A stretch of DNA of 64,000 bases. It comes from Salinimicrobium profundisediminis. Its GTDB lineage: Bacteria; Bacteroidota; Bacteroidia; Flavobacteriales; Flavobacteriaceae. This document shows, in pieces, positions 39,073 through 48,505 of the stretch. The stretch is from the NCBI RefSeq assembly GCF_026241755.1, contig NZ_JAPJDA010000004.1, positions 107,143 to 171,142 of the forward strand. Direction: 5' to 3'. Position 1 is the stretch's first letter; the number at the start of each line of letters is the position of its first letter. The notes beneath the pieces were generated by a model. It ran no database searches. It was not told the origin of the DNA and saw nothing but the letters and a program-made list of their open reading frames with translations. A program made the position numbers and the translations under genes.

Positions 39073-39455
39073 CTTTTTGCCTTTTTTGGATCGTAACTAA
39101 AAAAGAAATTGACCCAGATATTTCTACTCCATCGCACTATGACCGGCAGGAATATGATCAGCGTAGCCACAATAATGATAAAGGTGGGCAGCAGGGGCAG
39201 GCTTAAAAAGAAGTAAGAAATCACAAAAGCGGCGGTGGCGAAGGCGATTCCCACCGCATAGCTCACGTACATGGCGCCAAAGAAAAAAGAAGGTTCCATT
39301 TTATATTTGGTGCCACAGTTTGAACAGCGATCGTGCATGGCAAACAGCTTTGAGATCTTGTAAGGGTTATCTTCCTTATACATACTCTCTTCCTGGCAAA
39401 CGGGGCAGGTACCTGTGAAAATGCTGTACAGTTTATTTCCTTTTAATGAGTTCAT
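39069..39455 (-). CDS. DUF983 zinc-ribbon membrane protein
   Basis: 128-aa protein with a zinc-ribbon-like N-terminus (Cys17, Cys20 in CPVC; Cys44, Cys47 in CSNC) and two to three C-terminal membrane helices starting about residue 57 (FGAMYVSYAVGIAFATAAF). Function is unknown. It overlaps the 3' end of the convergent FAD oxidoreductase gene. Confidence 0.85.
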   Translation of the reverse strand: MNSLKGNKLYSIFTGTCPVCQEESMYKEDNPYKISKLFAMHDRCSNCGTKYKMEPSFFFGAMYVSYAVGIAFATAAFVISYFFLSLPLLPTFIIIVATLIIFLPVIVRWSRNIWVNFFFSYDPKKAKS

Positions 39456-39674
39456 AAGCTTCGGTAAGAGTTACAAATTTACGGATCTTTCGGCTAAAGA
39501 ATAAGTCTTCAGGAAGGTTTTCCGCAGAATGAAAATAGGGTGTGTGAAAGCCTTCTTCCGAAGTAATAATGGCAAAACTTTTGAGCCTAACTGGTTTTTA
39601 ATTAGCTATATCAATCTGCAGCCTATTTTTTTACCCTGAAAAAATGAGCATCTTTGCAGAAATTTTGAAGAGGA

Positions 39675-41585
39675 ATGTTGAATATACATAATTTATCGGT
39701 CTCCTTTGGCGGAGAATATTTGTTTGAAGAGATCACCTTTAGGCTTGGTGGCGGTGACAGAGTGGGGCTAATAGGTAAAAACGGGGCCGGAAAATCTACC
39801 ATGCTCAAGATCCTCTCGGGCGAAATGGAACCCGATACGGGCCAAATTGCATCTGACAAGGATTTAAAAATAGGTTTTCTTAAGCAGGATATAGACTTTG
39901 TAGAAGGGCGTACGGTTCTTGAAGAGTCTTATGAAGCTTTTGAAGAGATCAAGAAGCAGGAGAAACAGCTCGAAGAGATCAACACCCAGCTTGCTGAGCG
40001 TACCGATTATGAAAGTGAGGAGTACCATCAACTAATGGTAGATCTCAATGATGTGCAGCATCAATACGAGATTCACGGGGGTTACAACTACCAGGGGGAG
40101 ACAGAGCGTATTCTTCAGGGGCTCGGTTTTAAACGTGATGATTTTAACAAACTTACCGATACCTTCTCGGGAGGATGGAGAATGCGGATTGAGCTGGCAA
40201 AACTGCTGCTTCAGCAAAACGATATTCTTCTATTGGATGAGCCTACCAACCACCTGGATATTGAATCTATTATCTGGCTGGAAGGGTTTCTTAACAACTA
40301 TCCCGGAGCTGTGGTGATCGTGTCTCACGATAAGATGTTTCTCGACAATGTGACCAACAGAACCATTGAGATCTCCCTTGGAAGGATTTACGACTTTAAT
40401 AAACCATATTCAAAATACCTTGTTCTTCGGAAGGAATTGAGGGAGCAGCAGCTGGCTTCTCAAAAGAACCAGGAGAAACAAATTCAGCAGACCGAAAAGC
40501 TGATTGAGAAATTCAGGGCCAAAGCTTCAAAAGCAAGTATGGCACAATCTCTCATTAAAAAGCTTGACAAAGTAGACCGTATTGAAGTAGATGAGGACGA
40601 TAATTCGGTAATGAATTTGAAGTTTCCGGTTTCTGTGGTGCCGGGTAAGGTGGTTATTGAAGCTGATCATATCACTAAAAGTTACGGGCATAAAAATGTG
40701 CTGAAGGATATTGACCTCTTGATTGAACGTGATTCAAAAACTGCATTTGTAGGGCAAAACGGGCAGGGTAAATCTACGCTGGCAAAGATCATTGTGGGCG
40801 AGCTGGACTATAAAGGCGAGCTTAAACTGGGGCATAACGTACAAATAGGATATTTTGCTCAAAATCAGGCAGAGTATTTAGACGGTTCAAAGACTGTTCT
40901 GGATACTATGATAGATGCGGCCAACGAGAAGAACAGGTCAAAGGTGAGGGATATACTTGGGTCTTTTCTTTTTCGGGGCGATGAAGTCGATAAATATGTA
41001 AGAGTGCTTTCGGGAGGCGAGAGAAACCGTTTGGCTCTGGCCAAAATGTTGCTACAACCTTTTAATGTGCTGGTAATGGATGAGCCTACCAACCACCTTG
41101 ATATTAAATCCAAGAACGTTTTAAAAGACGCTCTAAAGAGCTTTGAAGGTACATTGATCCTGGTGTCTCACGACAGGGATTTTCTTCAGGGGCTCACCAA
41201 TAAAGTTTATGAATTTAAAGATCATAAAATAAAACAGTACCTGGGAGATATAGATTACTACCTGGAGCAGCGAAAGTTGGTAGATATGCGTGAGGTGGAG
41301 AAACGCGATGTACAAAAACAGGCACCAAAAGAAAGCAGCAATAAAGACTCTTACCAGAATCAAAAAAAGCTAAAATCCCTTAATAACAAGCTAAGCAATA
41401 TAGAAGCTAAGATCACCAAACTTGAAAGGGAAATAAAGGAGAAGGACCTTGAACTGGCTAACAACTATGAGAAGGCCATGGCGCGTCCCGATTTTTTCAA
41501 GAATTACCAGTTTAAAAAGAAGGAGCTTGAAAAAGCCATGAAGGAGTGGGAGCAGGTACAGGAAGAGCTTGAAAAGGTAAGTTAG
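39675..41585 (+). CDS. ABC-F family ATPase (ribosome-associated, EttA/Uup-like)
   Basis: Cytosolic protein with two ABC ATPase domains and no membrane part. Walker A sites are GKNGAGKST (34-42) and GQNGQGKST; signature segments are FSGGWRMR and LSGGERNR; both DEPTNHLD Walker B phrases are present. The linker between domains is a helical P-site-tRNA-interaction-like stretch and the C-terminus has a coiled coil rich in Lys and Glu (KKLKSLNNKLSNIEAKI). ABC-F proteins act on ribosomes in translation or antibiotic protection; this one looks like a housekeeping YkpA/Uup type. 636 aa. Confidence 0.92.
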   Translation: MLNIHNLSVSFGGEYLFEEITFRLGGGDRVGLIGKNGAGKSTMLKILSGEMEPDTGQIASDKDLKIGFLKQDIDFVEGRTVLEESYEAFEEIKKQEKQLEEINTQLAERTDYESEEYHQLMVDLNDVQHQYEIHGGYNYQGETERILQGLGFKRDDFNKLTDTFSGGWRMRIELAKLLLQQNDILLLDEPTNHLDIESIIWLEGFLNNYPGAVVIVSHDKMFLDNVTNRTIEISLGRIYDFNKPYSKYLVLRKELREQQLASQKNQEKQIQQTEKLIEKFRAKASKASMAQSLIKKLDKVDRIEVDEDDNSVMNLKFPVSVVPGKVVIEADHITKSYGHKNVLKDIDLLIERDSKTAFVGQNGQGKSTLAKIIVGELDYKGELKLGHNVQIGYFAQNQAEYLDGSKTVLDTMIDAANEKNRSKVRDILGSFLFRGDEVDKYVRVLSGGERNRLALAKMLLQPFNVLVMDEPTNHLDIKSKNVLKDALKSFEGTLILVSHDRDFLQGLTNKVYEFKDHKIKQYLGDIDYYLEQRKLVDMREVEKRDVQKQAPKESSNKDSYQNQKKLKSLNNKLSNIEAKITKLEREIKEKDLELANNYEKAMARPDFFKNYQFKKKELEKAMKEWEQVQEELEKVS

Positions 41586-41587
41586 CC

Positions 41588-41770
41588 ATGTATGAACATT
41601 TCTTTCAATGCCCCTACTGTTGGGAAGAGATCTCTATGTTGCTGGATACTTCTGTAAAGAGGCAGCGGTATATTGAAGATTGTGAGATTTGTTGCAATCC
41701 TATAGAGATATCTGTGAGATTCCAGTCAGGCGAGCTGCAGGAATTTGAAGTCAGTAGTATAGAGCAATAG
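41588..41770 (+). CDS. CPXCG-motif cysteine-rich small protein
   Basis: 60-aa protein with two Cys pairs: CPYC at residues 8-11 and CEIC at 32-35, plus an adjacent Cys36. This is the pattern of the CPXCG family of small putative zinc-binding proteins. It follows the ABC-F gene by 2 nt and is probably cotranscribed. No function known. Confidence 0.82.
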   Translation: MYEHFFQCPYCWEEISMLLDTSVKRQRYIEDCEICCNPIEISVRFQSGELQEFEVSSIEQ

Positions 41771-41851
41771 ATAATCAGGTTGTTATATATGATTTCCCTT
41801 TTTTCTTAGGAGATTTTCACTAAATTAGAGAATAAAATCCTTTTGAATTGT

Positions 41852-42205
41852 ATGGTATCAACTTTTGAATTAGCTGAAAATGTAGTGGGAATAATAATAG
41901 ATACGGATCTGGATGAGGAGCTTATTGAAAATGTGCAGGCTAAAATTCTGGATAAAATAGAAGTTCATGAGGAGATTAGTATCTTTTTTGAGATCAAGAG
42001 AGGTAGCAAATTAGGTTTTAAAGCTTTTTTAGAACAAATGACTTTTAACCTGAACCACACGAGAAGTTTCAGGAAGATTGCAGTGGTATCAGACCTTGAT
42101 TGGCTGAGGAACAGCATGTTTATCAAAGACCTTATTATGCCTACTGATATCAAAAGTTTTACAAATGAGGAGCGGTTGACAGCCCTTGCCTGGATCTCTG
42201 AATAA
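41852..42205 (+). CDS. SpoIIAA-like (STAS-type) protein
   Basis: 117-aa protein with the fold suggested by 'VGIIIDTDLDEELIENVQAKI', 'ISIFFEIKRG', 'IAVVSDLDWLRN' and 'ALAWISE' at the end, matching the SpoIIAA-like group of unknown function. The ATG at 41852 is used; an in-frame TTG at 41843 would add three residues. Last chromosomal gene before the tRNA-fMet and integrated element. Confidence 0.72.
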   Translation: MVSTFELAENVVGIIIDTDLDEELIENVQAKILDKIEVHEEISIFFEIKRGSKLGFKAFLEQMTFNLNHTRSFRKIAVVSDLDWLRNSMFIKDLIMPTDIKSFTNEERLTALAWISE

Positions 42206-42220
42206 TTTTTTATTTTTTTC

Positions 42221-42251
42221 TTTGGTAAAGTAGAAATCGGTTGTATATTTG
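42221..42251 (+). promoter_or_regulatory. promoter of tRNA-fMet
   Basis: TTTG (42221-42224), 19-bp spacer, TATATTTG (42244-42251): a perfect Bacteroidota promoter 12 nt upstream of the tRNA. It lies outside the element and is unaffected by integration. Confidence 0.8.
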
Positions 42252-42262
42252 CAGTCCAATAT

Positions 42263-43953
<1,691 letters not shown>

Positions 43954-43971
43954 TCTATTAATGTTAAAATA

Positions 43972-44133
43972 TTAATCTAAAATATCCAGAATCATTCTGG
44001 CTAAGGTGATTGCATCATCTATGATAGCTTCACCTTCTTCGTCGGTCACCTCCTTGTACTTTTCAATTTTACGTAGTTCAGATAGTGACAACCTGTGATG
44101 TTCACAGACATCATCGTTATGTGGTCTAGACAT
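43972..44133 (-). CDS. 53-residue helical protein upstream of the integrase
   Basis: Small ORF starting MSRPHNDDVCEHHRLSLSEL and ending LARMILDILD, 18 nt upstream of the integrase on the same strand. It looks like a single amphipathic helix pair rich in Asp, Glu, His and Leu. Its position suggests a helper of the recombinase, for example a directionality factor, or a translational leader, but nothing in the sequence proves this. I do not recognise a family. Confidence 0.55.
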   Translation of the reverse strand: MSRPHNDDVCEHHRLSLSELRKIEKYKEVTDEEGEAIIDDAITLARMILDILD

Positions 44134-44240
44134 CCCGATTCTCTCCGCTTTGGTCTCTCCATTTACTTTTTACGAGGCGGAGGGAGAAATCCCTTCTAAG
44201 AGGGTTATTCCTTTATAGTCTACTCATAAGGTTAAGACTT

Positions 44241-44279
44241 ATCGACCTGGGTCGATGTCGATAATCATAGATGGCCATC
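44241..44279. promoter_or_regulatory. nested palindrome cluster upstream of the integrase genes
   Basis: Within the 358-bp gene-free stretch 44134-44491: ATCGACC-TG-GGTCGAT (44241-44256, 7-bp arms around a 2-base centre), overlapping a wider TATCGAC/GTCGATA pair (44240-44246 and 44257-44263), then the 10-bp palindrome GATGGCCATC (44270-44279). This looks like a protein-binding site for a dimeric regulator or recombinase. The rest of the stretch is AT-rich with nothing else recognisable except the terminator at 44439-44466. Confidence 0.5.
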
Positions 44280-44438
44280 GAGATTAACTGAAGACAAAAT
44301 TACCACACATTAAGGAAGGAGACAAGGATAAAAATGAAATATTATTAAAAAATATCCTTGTTGAATGAATTAACTTGAATAATAATGTTTTTAAAATGAA
44401 TTATAGTCATTTATTTATGACTTGTATTCTTAGGGATT

Positions 44439-44466
44439 AAAAAAGCCTCAACGTAGATGGTGAGGC
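44439..44466 (-). terminator. terminator of the HUH-like gene
   Basis: GCCTCA (44445-44450) pairs with TGAGGC (44461-44466); on the minus strand it is followed by a T-tract (44439-44444). Confidence 0.65.
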
Positions 44467-44491
44467 TGTTCTGATTGGTTTCATTCAGGAG

Positions 44492-45106
44492 TTAAAACAA
44501 ATAATCCCAGGAAGTTCCTTTCAATCCTTCTTTAGTAATATAGAATAGACCTGCTTCTATTGGGGTGTATTCTTCCAGGGAAACTCTATCCCACTTAAAA
44601 TGCTCTTCAATAAATTGGTTAACGTGGTTAACCTTTTGGGGACTACAATTGATAACAAAATGATTATGATTCCCACCACGAATATCATAGGATTCTGTGG
44701 TAAAGAATAACTTCAAATCTGAATCCTCCAGGTCACTCTTTAATTGGTTATACAACTTAACCATTTTGTTATAGCAGGTATCCTTAGTACAATCTGTTCG
44801 GTAGGATACAGTACCGAAGATTACCCAGTCCATGTACCATAACTTGGCGGCTAAGGAATTCTTATCTCTTGCCAGGTAAATTATCTTTTGAAGGTTTTGT
44901 ATTTTCTCATCCTTTTCCTGGTCTGACTTTATCATTAAACCCAGGTCAAAGTATTTTAAATGAGTTTCAGGTATATCTTTCCTTTGCTTCTTACCCACCA
45001 CCTTCCTCTCATTACCGAGTTCTGGATACTCGTTGTAAAATCTATAGAGCTTACTGAGACTAATCTTTGTCAGTTCTATAAATTCTTCTTTTCTGTAGTA
45101 TTTCAT
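44492..45106 (-). CDS. putative HUH-type Rep/relaxase-like nuclease with N-terminal HTH
   Basis: 204-aa protein. Residues 1-50 look like a helix-turn-helix segment (YYRKEEFIELTKISLSKLYRF). The remainder has the order of motifs of Rep-type HUH endonucleases: a strand FGTVSY near 95, the metal-binding H-x-H (His147, His149 in GNHNHFVIN) and a Tyr-x-x-Lys active site (Tyr189, Lys192 in FYITKEG) 40 residues later. Such enzymes nick one strand and join its 5' end to Tyr for rolling-circle replication or conjugative transfer. It sits next to a GC-rich structured block. The assignment comes only from motif order and spacing. Confidence 0.6.
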   Translation of the reverse strand: MKYYRKEEFIELTKISLSKLYRFYNEYPELGNERKVVGKKQRKDIPETHLKYFDLGLMIKSDQEKDEKIQNLQKIIYLARDKNSLAAKLWYMDWVIFGTVSYRTDCTKDTCYNKMVKLYNQLKSDLEDSDLKLFFTTESYDIRGGNHNHFVINCSPQKVNHVNQFIEEHFKWDRVSLEEYTPIEAGLFYITKEGLKGTSWDYLF

Positions 45107-45671
45107 TTCTTTTACTTCTTTTATTAGTTATATATAAAGGAGATATAAAGGGGTTTTCCCCTTAATCTCTTCCTATAAATATGTCAGAAATGCTATTTGT
45201 AAAGGGTGCAATAGATTTTTTATAAATTATTTTTACTGTGTCAATTTTGACATAGGTATACATAATTATCACCAAATTCCTAGTGGAACATTGAAGGCTA
45301 GACCACCATAGTAATACGGGGGTGGGTCCGTTACCAGGGAGGACGGGGGATACACCAAACGCTTCCCAGGTCCCCCTGTGTTTTGAGAGGGAAGCTTTGG
45401 AGGCCTTATCATTTTTTAAGGATTTATCTCCTTTAACATTTGCTCCAAAGCTCTGGTAACTCTGAGCTAATAGCAACCCAGAAGTCCAAATGTCAGTTAT
45501 GATATCTCACTTGATACTGTCTTATATGGCTCTAAAAGACCCTATAAAATGGTGATAATCGCCATTATGTGGTTATTAAATGCTCCAGGGTTTTACGGAA
45601 AACCACAGTTGGGAAGAGCTATACTTTTCCTATATTTAACAAATTATTATTAAATATCGAACCATTAATAT
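45107..45671. other. 565-bp gene-free region with GC-rich structured block; candidate origin
   Basis: Between the HUH-like gene and hsdM. The interior (about 45300-45400) is clearly richer in G and C than its surroundings and contains paired arms CCAAACGCTTCCC / GGGAAGCTTTGG (45355-45367 with 45389-45400, one bulge) plus AGCTC/GAGCT (45449-45468). A minus-strand open frame spans 45162-45476 (104 codons) but has atypical composition and I do not count it as a gene. A nick/origin site for the neighbouring nuclease is a reasonable hypothesis. Confidence 0.45.
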
Positions 45672-47246
45672 ATGGCCAAGAAAACTAAGGCTAAGAAACA
45701 GAAGAGTATAGAAGAATCCCTTTGGGATAGTGCTAATGCCCTAAGGGGAACCGTTGAATCTTCTGAATATAAACACGTGGTGTTGGGACTTATCTTCTTG
45801 AAGTTCGCCAGCGATAAATTTGAGAACCGAAAGCAGGAACTCATTGAGGAGGGTAAAGAGAAGTTTGTGGAAATGACGGAATTCTACACTATGAAGAACG
45901 TATTCTATCTACCCTCAGAATCCCGCTGGAGTTATATTAAAAATAATAGTAAACAGGATGATATAGCCATTAAGATTGACACTGCCTTATTTACCATAGA
46001 AAAGAACAACCCATCCCTAAAAGGTGCGCTACCTGATAACTATTTCTCCCGTCTAAATATGGATGTGAGTAAGCTAAGCTCCCTAATTGATACCATTAAT
46101 AATATCGATACTCAAAAAGACAATTCTGAAGATATTGTTGGGCGGGTTTATGAATATTTCCTGGCAAAGTTTGCTTTAAAGGAAGGTAAAGGTAAAGGGG
46201 AATTTTATTCCCCAAAGAGTATTGTTAACCTCATTACTGAGATGATTGAGCCATACCAAGGGAAGATATATGACCCTGCAGCAGGAAGTGGTGGTATGTT
46301 CGTACAATCCATAAAGTTTATTGAAGCTCATCACGGGGATAAGAAGGAGGTGAGTATCTATGGTCAGGAATATACTTCAACCACCTATAAGCTGGCTAAG
46401 ATGAACCTGGCAATTCGTGGTATCTCTGCTAATTTGGGTGATGTCCCTGCCGATACGTTTGCCCGTGACCAGCATCCAGACCTTAAGGCTGACTTCATTA
46501 TGGCTAACCCACCCTTTAATCAAAAGAAGTGGCGTGGCGAAGATGAGTTAATTGATGACCCACGATGGGCTGGTTATGAAGTGCCACCTGTAAGTAATGC
46601 TAACTACGCCTGGATTCTTAATATGGTTTCTAAGCTATCACATAATGGTGTAGCTGGCTTTATTTTGGCAAATGGTGCTATATCTGGTGGGGGTGAAGAG
46701 TATAAGATTAGAAAGAAATTAATTGAAAACTGCTTGGTGGAGGCAATTTTGATTTTACCAATGAAAATGTTTTATACCACCGACATTAGTGTCACCCTAT
46801 GGATATTAAATAACAATAAAACCAAACGGACGGTAGACAAAGGCGATACGCAAAGACATTACCGTAACCGTAGGGATGAAATTCTCTTTATGGACCTTCG
46901 CAAACGGGGAGTGCCATTTGAAAAGAAGTACATTCAATTCTCTAATGATGATATTAAAGATATTACTGATACCTACCATTCTTGGCAGGAAACCCGCTGC
47001 GAAATTGAATATGAAGATGTGCCTGAATTCTGTTATTCTGCTCATATTGAAGAGGTAAGAAAAAAGGATTATTCCCTGGTGCCCAGCAAATATATCGAGT
47101 TCATCAATAGAGATGAGAATATTGATTTTGAGGAGAAAATGATTGAACTTAAAACTGAATTTTCGGATTTGCTATCTCAAGAACAAGAATCAAAAAAGCA
47201 ATTATTAAAGGTTTTTAAAGAACTTGGTTATGAAATCGAGTTATAA
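45672..47246 (+). CDS. hsdM: Type I restriction-modification system, methyltransferase subunit HsdM
   Basis: Adenine-N6 DNA methyltransferase of a Type I system. The SAM-binding motif I is DPAAGSGG (201-208) and the catalytic motif IV is NPPF (279-282). The N-terminal helical domain starts KKQKSIEESLWDSANALRGTVESSEYK, which is the standard HsdM_N opening. 524 aa is typical. First gene of a plus-strand run hsdM-hsdS-hsdR and three more genes. Confidence 0.96.
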   Translation: MAKKTKAKKQKSIEESLWDSANALRGTVESSEYKHVVLGLIFLKFASDKFENRKQELIEEGKEKFVEMTEFYTMKNVFYLPSESRWSYIKNNSKQDDIAIKIDTALFTIEKNNPSLKGALPDNYFSRLNMDVSKLSSLIDTINNIDTQKDNSEDIVGRVYEYFLAKFALKEGKGKGEFYSPKSIVNLITEMIEPYQGKIYDPAAGSGGMFVQSIKFIEAHHGDKKEVSIYGQEYTSTTYKLAKMNLAIRGISANLGDVPADTFARDQHPDLKADFIMANPPFNQKKWRGEDELIDDPRWAGYEVPPVSNANYAWILNMVSKLSHNGVAGFILANGAISGGGEEYKIRKKLIENCLVEAILILPMKMFYTTDISVTLWILNNNKTKRTVDKGDTQRHYRNRRDEILFMDLRKRGVPFEKKYIQFSNDDIKDITDTYHSWQETRCEIEYEDVPEFCYSAHIEEVRKKDYSLVPSKYIEFINRDENIDFEEKMIELKTEFSDLLSQEQESKKQLLKVFKELGYEIEL

Positions 47247-48501
47247 AACATTAGGGGAATATATCCGTCAGGTTAAAGTAAGAAACAGTGATTTAAGTAT
47301 TACCGAACCTATGGGTATAAATATTTCCAAGTTCTTTATGCCCTCCGTAGCTAATACTAAAGGTACTGACCTTTCCAAATATAGAGTGGTGAAAAATGGA
47401 CAATTTGCCTACAATCCGATGCACGTTGGTAGGGATGAAGTACTTCCCATAGCTTTACTGAAAGGGAAGACTAAAATTATTGTTTCTCCCGCTTATGTGG
47501 TATTTGAAATTATTGATAAAAAGGCCTTACTGTCTGAATATCTGATGATGTGGTTTAGACGAAAGGATTTTGACCGCAATGCTTGGTTTACCACGGACAA
47601 TAGTGTTCGTGGAGGGTTTAGTTGGGAATCCCTTTGCGAGTTGAAATTACCCATCCCATCCCCCTCAATACAGCAGGAAATCGTTGATGAATATAACACG
47701 GTGGTGAATCGTATTAAATTAAATGAAGAGCTAAACACAAAACTTGAAGAAACAGCCCAAACCCTATACAATTATTGGTTTGTAGATTTTGAGTTTCCCA
47801 TCTCTAGGGAATATGCTCAATCTATTGGTAAACCAGAATTAGAAGGAAAACCTTATAAATCTAGTGGTGGGGAAATGGTTTTTAGTGAGGAGTTAGACAA
47901 GGAAATTCCGTCTAAGTGGGAGGCAGAAGAATTCCTTCAATTATTCAAGTTGAGCGGTGGTGGTACACCAAGTACTAAAAACGAAAACTATTGGAATGGT
48001 GAAATTCCCTTTTTTACCCCTAAGGATGTTGGTAACTACACGTATAGTTTTAAAACTTTGAAAAATATTTCTGAATTGGGATTTAGAAAAAGTAGTACTA
48101 GAATCTATCCAAAAAACACCACTTTTATTACTGCACGTGGTACAGTTGGGGCAATATCTATTGCGGGATGTAAAATGGCAATGAATCAAAGTTGTTATGC
48201 AGTGACTGGAAATTATCCCTTTTTCACGCATCAAACGTCAATAGATTGCGTGAACCAGATTAAAAAAGAAGTAGTAGGTGCAGTTTTTAATGCATTAGTT
48301 ACAAAAGACTTTAATGGTAAGTTTGAAGTTAAACCGTCGGAGGAGGTACTTGACAAATTTGAAAATATTGCCAGGCCATTGTATGCCTGGATGTTATCTA
48401 TAGCACTAGAGAATGCGAAAAATGAACTTTTGAAAGATTTGCTGCTTGCTCAAATATCTTCATTAACATTGGAAATTCAAGAGCAGACTTTAACTCCTTA
48501 A
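47230..48501 (+). CDS. hsdS: Type I restriction-modification system, specificity subunit HsdS
   Basis: DNA recognition subunit with two target-recognition domains and conserved helices between them (YNTVVNRIKLNEELNTKLEETAQTLYNYWFVDFEFP). The second TRD opens with SKWEAEEFLQLFKLSGGGTPS-type text. The ATG at 47230 overlaps the end of hsdM by 17 nt; an in-frame TTG at 47224 is less likely. 423 aa. Recognised sequence cannot be predicted. Confidence 0.93.
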   Translation: MKSSYKTLGEYIRQVKVRNSDLSITEPMGINISKFFMPSVANTKGTDLSKYRVVKNGQFAYNPMHVGRDEVLPIALLKGKTKIIVSPAYVVFEIIDKKALLSEYLMMWFRRKDFDRNAWFTTDNSVRGGFSWESLCELKLPIPSPSIQQEIVDEYNTVVNRIKLNEELNTKLEETAQTLYNYWFVDFEFPISREYAQSIGKPELEGKPYKSSGGEMVFSEELDKEIPSKWEAEEFLQLFKLSGGGTPSTKNENYWNGEIPFFTPKDVGNYTYSFKTLKNISELGFRKSSTRIYPKNTTFITARGTVGAISIAGCKMAMNQSCYAVTGNYPFFTHQTSIDCVNQIKKEVVGAVFNALVTKDFNGKFEVKPSEEVLDKFENIARPLYAWMLSIALENAKNELLKDLLLAQISSLTLEIQEQTLTP

Positions 48502-48505
48502 CTTA

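Noticed and set aside
40048..40317. Overlapping frame inside the ABC-F gene
   Set aside because: Frame-shifted shadow of a conserved ATPase; no supporting motif.
45162..45476. Minus-strand open frame of 104 codons between the HUH-like gene and hsdM
   Set aside because: No motif, odd composition (GC-rich middle, low-complexity end) and it coincides with strong inverted repeats; treated as a structured non-coding region instead, with low certainty.
44401..45670. Longer attachment repeat (over 20 bp)
   Set aside because: Beyond the 12-bp core the two ends differ at three positions before a short AAGACAA match; a longer claimed repeat is not supported.
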